A stretch of DNA of 20,416 bases from an uncultured Clostridia bacterium (GTDB taxonomy: Bacteria > Bacillota > Clostridia > Christensenellales > Aristaeellaceae): NCBI GenBank assembly GCA_934621485.1, contig CAKTUS010000043.1:1-20416 (forward strand). The letters run 5' to 3'. A program made the position numbers and the translations under genes. Shown here piece after piece: positions 13,741 through 20,416 of the stretch (positions are counted from its first letter, which is position 1; every line of letters starts with the position of its first letter). The notes under the pieces are model-generated. The model was not told where the DNA came from, did no database searches, and saw only the letters and a program-made list of their open reading frames with translations.

Positions 13741-15399
13741 TTAGCGGCCGAACTGGCAGTCATTGTTGCCGGAATCGGTGATCCACATTTCCAGCATGTT
13801 GATGGGGTCGTTGAAGTCGGCGATCCAGCCTTCGCGAGCGAAGTCGAAGTTGCCGTCCTTACGATCCTGCAGGAACACGTTCCAGTCGCATACACGGATG
13901 GTCATGTTGATGCCGATGGCGGCGAAGTCCTGCTGCATGCACTCGGCGGCGGCGATGTGGCCGGAGGACTCGTTGGTCAGGTACTCGATGTTGATGGGGG
14001 TGTTGGCAGACAGCATGCCGTTGTCGTCGAACTCATAGCCGGCGGTCTTCAGCAGCTCGATAGCGCCTTCCACGTCCACATCCTCAGCGTAGTAGCCGTC
14101 GCCCACAGGGAAGGTGTAAGCGTCGTCGTTGGTCTTAAAGATGCCGCCGTTGCCATCCATCATACCAGCGGGGATGAAGGAGGTGGCAACCTTCTGGCCG
14201 CACTGGGCCACGGTGTCCACGATGTACTGACGATCAATCAGCTTGGAGAAAGCTTCGCGCATGGCGTTGGCCTGCTCCACGGTCTTGCCGTCAAACAGAG
14301 AGCTCTTCACGTTGAAGGCGGCATAGTAGGTGCCCAGAGCGTCGATGACGTGGAACTCGGGATCGCTGGACAGGCTGGCCACCATGTCGGTGGGCACGGT
14401 GTCGATGAAGTCCACATCGCCGGCCTGATAGGCAGCGTAGATGGCGGTATCGTCAGCGGACAGCATGAAGGTGATGGTGTTCAGGGACACCTTGTCGGCA
14501 TCGTAGTAGTTGGGGTTCTTGGTATAGGTCATGGATTCGTTGTGCTTCCACTCGGTGCAGGTGAAGGCGCCGTTGGAGATGAAGCCGGCTTCCTTGCACC
14601 AGGCTTCGGGGTTGGAGCCGTCGGCGTCGGCAGCCTCAATAGCAGCCTTGGGCACGGGGAAGAAGGTGGGGAAGGCAGCCAGGTCCAGCATGTAGGCGCA
14701 GGGAGCCTCCAGTTCAACGGTCAGGGTCTTGCCATCTTCGGAAGCGGTTACAGCCAGGTTGTCGGGATAGCCCTTGATGCCGGCAAACATGTAAGCGTAG
14801 TCCGCGCCAGTGGCGGGAGACGCAGCGCGCTTCCAGGCATATTCAAAGTCGGCGGCGGTCAGGTCGGAGCCGTCGGACCACTTCAGGCCATCCTTCAGGG
14901 TGAACACGTAGGTGAGGCCATCATCGCTAACAGTGTAGCCCTCAGCGCAGGCGGGAGCAGTGTTGCCGGTGGCGTCGTAGGTGTACAGGCCAGCAAAGCT
15001 CAGAGAGGCCAGGCAGGCGCCGTCCACAGAGGAGTTCAGAGCGGGGTCAAGGTGATCCGGCTCGGAAGCGATGTTCACAGCCAGGGTATCCTTGTCGCCG
15101 TTGGTGGCGTACTGGAAGAACTTGGTCTGGAACAGGTTGGCGTAGATGCCCTCTACCGCAGACTTCTGCATATACAGGTCGTTGTAGTAGTATAGCGGAA
15201 TCACGGCGTAGGTCGCCATCAGCATGTCCTCAGCCTTGTGCATGAGGGCTTCGCGCTCCGCGAAGTCGGTAGTGGTCTTGATCTCGGTGATCAAGGCGTC
15301 GTACTCGTCCCACTTCGGTTCGGAGCCTTCGTCAGCGACAGCGATAGCGCAGGACATGAGCATGACCAGAGCCAGCACCAAAGAAAGCAGCTTTTTCAT
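13741..15399 (-). CDS. oppA: Oligopeptide ABC transporter binding protein with permuted ends (552 aa)
   Basis: This is an SBP_bac_5 (OppA/DppA) peptide-binding protein. Residues 1-22 are a signal peptide; LMSC at 14-17 is a marginal lipobox and AVA at 20-22 an alternative cleavage site. Residues about 103-552 run from the usual mature start (LAVNIASEPDHLDPALNSSV at 106-125) to GWIADFNDPINMLEMW (524-539) and NNDCQFGR. There the protein stops. The family's usual last 70 residues, YDALITEIKTTTD, ALMHKAEDMLM, AVIPLYYYNDLYM and EGIYANLFQTKFFQYA, instead sit at residues 33-98, straight after the signal peptide. Nothing is lost, so the order appears circularly permuted. No tail homology was seen after the stop. 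A good ribosome binding site (AGGAGG) precedes the ATG. It is last in the operon. Confidence 0.92.
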   Translation of the reverse strand: MKKLLSLVLALVMLMSCAIAVADEGSEPKWDEYDALITEIKTTTDFAEREALMHKAEDMLMATYAVIPLYYYNDLYMQKSAVEGIYANLFQTKFFQYATNGDKDTLAVNIASEPDHLDPALNSSVDGACLASLSFAGLYTYDATGNTAPACAEGYTVSDDGLTYVFTLKDGLKWSDGSDLTAADFEYAWKRAASPATGADYAYMFAGIKGYPDNLAVTASEDGKTLTVELEAPCAYMLDLAAFPTFFPVPKAAIEAADADGSNPEAWCKEAGFISNGAFTCTEWKHNESMTYTKNPNYYDADKVSLNTITFMLSADDTAIYAAYQAGDVDFIDTVPTDMVASLSSDPEFHVIDALGTYYAAFNVKSSLFDGKTVEQANAMREAFSKLIDRQYIVDTVAQCGQKVATSFIPAGMMDGNGGIFKTNDDAYTFPVGDGYYAEDVDVEGAIELLKTAGYEFDDNGMLSANTPINIEYLTNESSGHIAAAECMQQDFAAIGINMTIRVCDWNVFLQDRKDGNFDFAREGWIADFNDPINMLEMWITDSGNNDCQFGR

Positions 15400-15427
15400 C
15401 GGTATTTCCTCCTAGATGATATTTCCA

Positions 15428-15445
15428 AAAGCGGTTTTCCGCCTT
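15428..15445. repeat. 18-base hairpin element, copy 2, between oppF and oppA
   Basis: This is identical to 5299-5316. On the transcribed strand AAAGGCGG-AAAA-CCGCTTTT folds into an 8-bp stem (one G-T wobble) ending in TTTT, five bases after the oppF stop and 28 before oppA. It may act as a partial terminator or mRNA-stability hairpin that sets binding-protein levels apart from the other Opp proteins; that is inference. Confidence 0.5.
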
Positions 15446-15450
15446 TAGAG

Positions 15451-16408
<958 letters not shown>

Positions 16409-16416
<8 letters not shown>

Positions 16417-17419
16417 GGCGCACTTCCTCCTTCGCGGCCTCATCGTATACCTGCTTTACATTCATCCAGCAGGAGGCGATGTGGCTGTCGTTCACCCGCA
16501 CTTCCTCAGGCAGCTCGCTGAGGCAAATCTTCATGCAGTGATCGCAGCGGGAGGCAAAGGCGCATCCCTTGGGCATGTTGGTTAAATCCACAGGAGACCC
16601 GGCGATGGGCTCCAGCTTGGCGTGGTTGGTGTCCAGCTTGGGGATGGAGCGCAACAGTCCCTTGGTGTACTCGTGGCGGGGATTGTAGAAAATTTCGTCC
16701 ACGGTGCCGCGCTCGCAAACGCGGCCCGCATACATCACGATAATCTCGTCGCACATGTCGGCGATAACGCCCAAATCGTGGGTAATCATGATGATGGCCA
16801 TACCCAGCTTTTTTTGCAGGCTCTTCATCAGCTCCAGAATCTGGGCCTGAATGGTTACGTCCAGAGCGGTGGTAGGCTCGTCGGCAATCAGGATATCCGG
16901 CTCGCAGGCCAGGGCCATGGCAATCATCACGCGCTGGCGCATGCCTCCGCTCAGTTCGTGAGGATACTGCTTCAGGCGCTTCTCCGGCTCGTTGACGCCC
17001 ACCAGCTGGAGCATTTCCAGCGCCCGTTCATTAGCTTGTTTGCGGTTGCGGCCGGTATGCAGCAAAATGGCCTCCCGCAGCTGGTTGCCAATGGTGAAGG
17101 TGGGGTTCAGGCTGGTCATGGGATCCTGGAAAATGATGCTGACCCGCTTGCCGCGGAACTGGCGCATCTGCTTCTCGGAATAGTTAACGATGTTTTCTCC
17201 GTTAAAGAGAATTTCGCCGCCGGTAATTCTGCCGGGCTCCACCAGAATCCGCATGATGGAATAGGCGGTAACGCTCTTGCCCGAGCCGCTTTCGCCCACG
17301 ATGCCCAGCACCTTGCCCTTGTCCAGGTTGAAGGAAATGCCGTTCACCGCGCGAACCTCGCCGGCGTCCACGTTAAAGGTGGTGCTCAGGTTTTTGACCT
17401 GCAGAAGTGGCATACTCAT
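16409..17419 (-). CDS. oppD: Oligopeptide ABC transporter ATPase (336 aa)
   Basis: This is the first ATPase of the peptide importer. Walker A is GESGSGKS (42-49), the Q-loop FQDPMTSLNP (97-106), the signature ELSGGMRQRVMIAMAL (155-170), Walker B ILIADEP (176-182) and the switch histidine H214. The C-terminal extension carries Cys 286, 292, 295 and 299, again compatible with a [4Fe-4S] cluster, and a charged tail after residue 320. GGAGG, formed by the last codons of oppC, lies nine bases before ATG 17419. It pairs with OppF as a heterodimer on the OppBC permease. Confidence 0.96.
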
Positions 17420-17426
17420 TTTTCTC

Positions 17427-18509
17427 TTACCTCCTCAGCTTGGGGTCAAAAGCGTCGCGCAGGCCGTCGCCCAGCAGGTTGAAGCTTAGCACAATCAAGC
17501 AGATGGCCACAGCGGGGTAGAGCATTTTCCAGGGGTACAGCTGCATACCGCCGCGGGCCGCGTTGGCCAGAGAACCCAGCGACGGCATAGGGGCCTGCAC
17601 GCCAAGGCCGATGAAGCTCAGGAAGCTTTCGGTGAAAATGGCGGAAGGCACCTGCAGAGCCACGGAGATGAAAATAACGCTCATACAGTTGGGCAGAATA
17701 TGCTTGCGAATGATACGGCCGGATTTAGCGCCCATGGCCTTGGCGGCCAGCACATACTCGTTGTTTTTGATGGACAAAATCTGGCCGCGCACCAGACGGG
17801 CCATGCCCACCCAGTACAGCAGGCCGAACACCACAAACAGGGAAATCATGTTATTGCCGATTTTCGCCAGCGCCGTGCCCTGAATGATGGGGCCGATGGT
17901 TTGGCCCAGCACCACGCTGAGCAAAATCACCATCAGGGTATCCGGCAGGGAATAAATGATATCTACAATACGCATCATCACCAGGTCTACCTTGCCGCCA
18001 AAGTAGCCGGAAATGGAGCCGTACAGCAGGCCGATCACCAGCACAATCAGGCTGGCGAACAGGCCCACCAGCAGGCTGACCCTGGCGCCGTATACCACGC
18101 GGATGAAATAGTCGCGGCAAAGCTCATCCGTGCCGAAAATGTGCGGGAAGATGCTTTCGCCCCGTTCGATGGCCTGCTTTTCCAGCTTGGAGTATTCAAA
18201 AGGAGCCAGGTTTTTGGCGCTCTTATCGCGCTTGCCGTCCACGGTGATCATTTCGGAATAGCTGTAGGGGTACACCATGGGCACCACCACAATCATCAGC
18301 GTCAAAACCACCAGTACGATGATGCTGGCCACGGCCAGGGGGTTTTTCATCAGCTTGCGCATACCGTCACGGAAAAAGGTGGTGGATTCGCGCATGGTTT
18401 CGTGCTGCTGCTTTTCCTCCTCTGTGGCGGGGGAAAACTTGCGCAGGTCAATTTGCATGCTCAGGAAATGCTTCCGGGGAAGCATGTCGTCCTTGAACTG
18501 GTGTGTCAT
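17427..18509 (-). CDS. oppC: Oligopeptide ABC transporter permease (360 aa)
   Basis: It has a long cytoplasmic N-terminus (1-55), a first membrane segment at 58-81, then an external loop with HIFGTDELCRDYFIRVVYGA (123-142), the OppC/DppC signature. Five further membrane segments follow. The EAA coupling loop, EYVLAAKAMGAKSGRIIRKH (251-270) with ILPN after it, contacts the ATPases. Length is at the upper end for the family because of the extended N-terminus and the loop at 85-120. AAGGAGG overlaps the oppB stop; the start is 13 bases after that stop. Confidence 0.96.
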   Translation of the reverse strand: MTHQFKDDMLPRKHFLSMQIDLRKFSPATEEEKQQHETMRESTTFFRDGMRKLMKNPLAVASIIVLVVLTLMIVVVPMVYPYSYSEMITVDGKRDKSAKNLAPFEYSKLEKQAIERGESIFPHIFGTDELCRDYFIRVVYGARVSLLVGLFASLIVLVIGLLYGSISGYFGGKVDLVMMRIVDIIYSLPDTLMVILLSVVLGQTIGPIIQGTALAKIGNNMISLFVVFGLLYWVGMARLVRGQILSIKNNEYVLAAKAMGAKSGRIIRKHILPNCMSVIFISVALQVPSAIFTESFLSFIGLGVQAPMPSLGSLANAARGGMQLYPWKMLYPAVAICLIVLSFNLLGDGLRDAFDPKLRR

Positions 18510-18522
18510 GTATGCTTCCTCC

Positions 18523-19434
18523 TTATTCCAGGGTAATGCGGGGGTCTACCAGCTTGTAGACCAGGTCGCTGATGAGGGTGGCCAGCACCATCAAAACCGC
18601 CAGGAAAATGGTGGTGGCCATAATCAGGGGATAGTCCTGATTGCCGATGGATTTCACAAACTGCGTGCCCAGGCCGCCGATGGTGAACACGGTTTCCACC
18701 ACCATGGAGCCGGTGAGGATGTAGGCCGTCATGGGCCCCACGTAGGTAATGACGGGAATGAGGCCGTTACGCAGCGCGTGTTTGAAAATAACCAGCGAGC
18801 CGCGCACGCCCTTGGCCCGGGCGGTGCGGATGTAATCCTGCCCCAGTACGTCCAGCATGCTGGACTTGGTCAGGCGGGTGATGTACGCCATGGGCGACAT
18901 GGCCAGCGCGATGACCGGCAGGATGTAATTGGGGTCCGCCGGATTCCACACGCCGATCCACTTAAGCTGCAAGCAGAACACCAGCAGCAAAATGGTTGCC
19001 AGCACGAAGTTGGGCACGGACACCAGGAGCGTGGTGAAGAAAATGATAATGCGGTCGGCCCATTTGCCTCGGTTCAGGGCGGCCACGCAGCCCAGCACCA
19101 GGCCCATCACCACGGCGATTACCGCAGCCATCAGGCCCAGCCTGGCAGATACGCCAAAGCTTTCCTTGATGATATCGCTGATTTCGCGGTTGGTTTTGGT
19201 GGAAATGCCCAAATCGCCGCGAAGGAGGTTTTTGATGTAGTTGACAAACTGCTCGCCCAGGGGCTTATCCAGGCCGAAGCGCTTTTCCAGCATGGCCTGC
19301 GTAGCAGGATCCTTGGCCTTTTCACTGGCGAAGGGGCCGCCGGGAATGGCGTTCATCGCAAAAAACGTGATGGCCGCAATAATGAGAACAGTGAGGATTG
19401 CAAGCAAAATTCGCTTGACCGCATACTTGAGCAT
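18523..19434 (-). CDS. oppB: Oligopeptide ABC transporter permease (303 aa)
   Basis: The N-terminus LKYAVKRILLAILTVLIIAA and the ITFFAMNAIPGGPF segment (22-35) are typical of OppB/DppB. The loop RFGLDKPLGEQFVNYIKNLL (52-71) then GDLGIS (73-78) is conserved in the family. The EAA loop is DYIRTARAKGVRGSLVIFKH (200-219), followed by ALRNGLIPV. Six membrane segments are predicted. GAGAGGAG lies seven bases before the ATG. It is first in the operon, with a 110-base leader and a promoter at 19551-19579. The spacing to oppC is 13 bases. Confidence 0.96.
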   Translation of the reverse strand: MLKYAVKRILLAILTVLIIAAITFFAMNAIPGGPFASEKAKDPATQAMLEKRFGLDKPLGEQFVNYIKNLLRGDLGISTKTNREISDIIKESFGVSARLGLMAAVIAVVMGLVLGCVAALNRGKWADRIIIFFTTLLVSVPNFVLATILLLVFCLQLKWIGVWNPADPNYILPVIALAMSPMAYITRLTKSSMLDVLGQDYIRTARAKGVRGSLVIFKHALRNGLIPVITYVGPMTAYILTGSMVVETVFTIGGLGTQFVKSIGNQDYPLIMATTIFLAVLMVLATLISDLVYKLVDPRITLE

Positions 19435-19496
19435 TCCAAAGCTCCTCTCCCGTCCGGCGAAGCGATACCCGCGCCGGCGTACTAACAGAGGAGTCC

Positions 19497-19539
19497 TTCT
19501 TTGATGGCTTCCCCATCAAAGAACAGGGGCGCCCCTGTT
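19497..19539 (-). promoter_or_regulatory. Stacked inverted repeats in the opp leader
   Basis: Two perfect inverted repeats abut. AACAGGGGCGCCCCTGTT (19522-19539) is a loopless 18-base palindrome that begins within about five bases of the predicted start of transcription, where an operator would sit. TTCTTTGATGG (19497-19507) and CCATCAAAGAA (19513-19523) form an 11-bp stem with a 5-base loop immediately after it. No T-run follows, so simple attenuation is unlikely. Function is inferred. Confidence 0.55.
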
Positions 19540-19550
19540 GTATAAGTGAC

Positions 19551-19579
19551 ATTTTACTCTTTCACGCTTCAATATGCAA
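19551..19579 (-). promoter_or_regulatory. Promoter of the opp operon
   Basis: On the reverse strand TTGCAT (19579-19574) and TAAAAT (19556-19551) are separated by 17 bases. Transcription would start near 19544, about 110 bases before oppB. Confidence 0.65.
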
Positions 19580-19639
19580 TCCGTGCCCGCAAAAAATTCA
19601 CACAAAAAACAAGAAAAAAACAACCGTCTCTTCTTAGCA

Positions 19640-19699
19640 ACGCCTTTTTGGCGTCAAAAGCAGCCAAAAAAGACCGCCTTTCCTGCAAACGGCGGTCTT
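19640..19699 (-). terminator. Intrinsic terminator downstream of the ArsC/Spx-like gene
   Basis: On the reverse strand a 9-bp stem (19699-19691 with 19678-19670) is followed by TTTTTT. It lies about 125 bases after the stop at 19824. A second small hairpin, ACGCC-TTTTT-GGCGT (19640-19654), follows. It separates the upstream unit from the opp promoter. The stretch 19700-19823 is AT-rich and holds no gene that I can support. Confidence 0.75.
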
Positions 19700-19823
19700 C
19701 TTTGCGCAGATTATTCAATCTTTTTATGGTTTTTTGCTTCGGACGATTCTCAAACCCTTTTCTCCTTTTGTTTTCATTCATTGTTTTCCAAAAAACGGTT
19801 TTGCAGGAGTGATTGCAAAAAAT

Positions 19824-20174
19824 TCATTTTTCGCTTTCCAACCATTTTTTCCAGGTTTCCTCATCCGCGCCAACCGTCACCTTTGCGCCGTTGCGCACAA
19901 CGGGGCTGCGCAGCGCGCCCGGGTCGCGCAAAAGCTCCGCCACAATCAGGCTGTCCGTACTCATATGCGCCACAGGGCGCTCCAGCGCCTTTTTTCCCTC
20001 TCGGTCCACCAGCGCCTTGGCCCCCGCAGCCCGCACAAAAACCTCCAGCTCTTTGGGTCCCAGCTTGTGTTTTTTCAAATCCATCAGCTGATAAGGGATG
20101 CGGCGTTCCTTGAAAAAGCGTTCCGCCTTCAGTACGTCCTGGTTCTTTTTAGCTGCATAAATCTGGATATTCAT
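19824..20174 (-). CDS. ArsC/Spx-family thioredoxin-fold protein lacking cysteine (116 aa)
   Basis: The pattern NIQIYAAKKNQDVLKAERFF (2-21), then IPYQLMDLKK (26-35) and the C-terminal LLRDPGALRSPVVRNGAK (81-98) match the ArsC/Spx/YffB family, a small thioredoxin-like fold. Enzymatic members have a Cys at the end of the first strand (CxxC or CxxS). Here the corresponding region is AAKKNQD, and the whole protein has no cysteine. It cannot work as a classical arsenate reductase or redox-sensing Spx; a binding or regulatory role is possible. The start ATG overlaps the stop of the upstream DnaC/DnaI-type gene (ATGA), with AAAGGCGG as ribosome binding site. Family membership is clear, function is not. 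Confidence 0.87.
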   Translation of the reverse strand: MNIQIYAAKKNQDVLKAERFFKERRIPYQLMDLKKHKLGPKELEVFVRAAGAKALVDREGKKALERPVAHMSTDSLIVAELLRDPGALRSPVVRNGAKVTVGADEETWKKWLESEK

Positions 20175-20416
20175 GGGTTGGCCGCCTTTCGGTTGGGGTT
20201 GCGCCGGATGTCGCCGCCCACAAAGCCCAAGCGCGCGCAGCTGCTTTCATCCAGCAGCCGGGAGGCAATGCGTTCAGTGTAGCGCTCCTGTAATTCCCGC
20301 GGGTTCAAATTCGTGCTAATCACCGTGTGCCGGCCGGCCAGCTGGCGCTCGTTCAGCAGGTTAAACAGCTGCGTAACGGTTACGTTGTTCATCAGCGGCT
20401 CGGTACCCAGGTCGTC
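20171..20416 (-). CDS. C-terminal part of a DnaC/DnaI-type helicase-loader ATPase
   Basis: Only the last 81 residues are visible; the gene continues past the window edge. They start DDLGTEPLMNNVTVTQLFNL, where DDLG is the Walker B acid pair of the IstB/DnaC/DnaI AAA+ family. TVISTNLNPRELQERYTERI then supplies sensor 1 (STN), and RIASRLLDE the arginine-finger region. These proteins load the replicative helicase, or in transposons act as IstB. The visible part does not distinguish DnaC from an IS21 IstB. The lack of IS21 ends nearby and the coupling to the ArsC/Spx-like gene favour a chromosomal helicase loader. Confidence 0.85.
   Translation of the reverse strand, partial: DDLGTEPLMNNVTVTQLFNLLNERQLAGRHTVISTNLNPRELQERYTERIASRLLDESSCARLGFVGGDIRRNPNRKAANP

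Noticed and set aside
13957..15195. Plus-strand open frame of 412 residues, Val/Gly rich
   Set aside because: It is the antisense of oppA, low in complexity and without a start signal.

Overview
The window reads as chromosome of a fairly GC-rich member of the Bacillota, most likely a Clostridia-type anaerobe. The grounds are strong AAGGAGG ribosome binding sites, sigma-A type promoters with 17-bp spacers, a DegV/FakB protein, a DnaC/DnaI-type ATPase followed by an ArsC/Spx-like protein, and a five-gene oligopeptide ABC importer. Order and genus cannot be settled from the sequence. No tRNA, rRNA, CRISPR array, transposase or phage module was seen.

Layout. 1-305: start of a minus-strand gene, then a plus-strand promoter and a folded leader. 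306-3737: compact plus-strand operon of a CNNM/CorC membrane protein, a family-3 acyltransferase, a small protein with a duplicated membrane motif, and dapB. 3722-4977: minus-strand degV-xre pair whose end overlaps dapB. 5043-5103: back-to-back divergent promoters for degV and for a GT-C membrane glycosyltransferase (5338-6855). 7013-7709: a less GC-rich GNAT acetyltransferase and the decayed start of a second one. 7756-8079: two copies of an intergenic repeat and a bidirectional terminator. 8091-13034: minus-strand operon of a 1181-residue secreted protein with ten SdrD B-like domains, followed 3 nt later by a serine beta-lactamase-like hydrolase. 13236-13662: hairpins, two more repeat copies and the opp terminator. 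13741-19434: oppB-oppC-oppD-oppF-oppA on the minus strand. 19670-20416: terminator, ArsC/Spx-like gene and the 3' end of a DnaC/DnaI-type gene.

How the genes work together. The Opp operon encodes a complete peptide importer: two permeases, two ATPases and a secreted binding protein. The SdrD B-like protein and the hydrolase appear translationally coupled. DegV probably supplies fatty acids to a kinase encoded elsewhere, with its own XRE regulator. The dapB operon mixes lysine/peptidoglycan precursor synthesis with envelope proteins.

The most unusual observation is OppA. The segment that normally closes this protein family sits directly after the signal peptide, and the protein stops where that segment would normally begin, so it looks circularly permuted. 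Second are the folded leader upstream of the CNNM gene and the four-copy intergenic repeat family.
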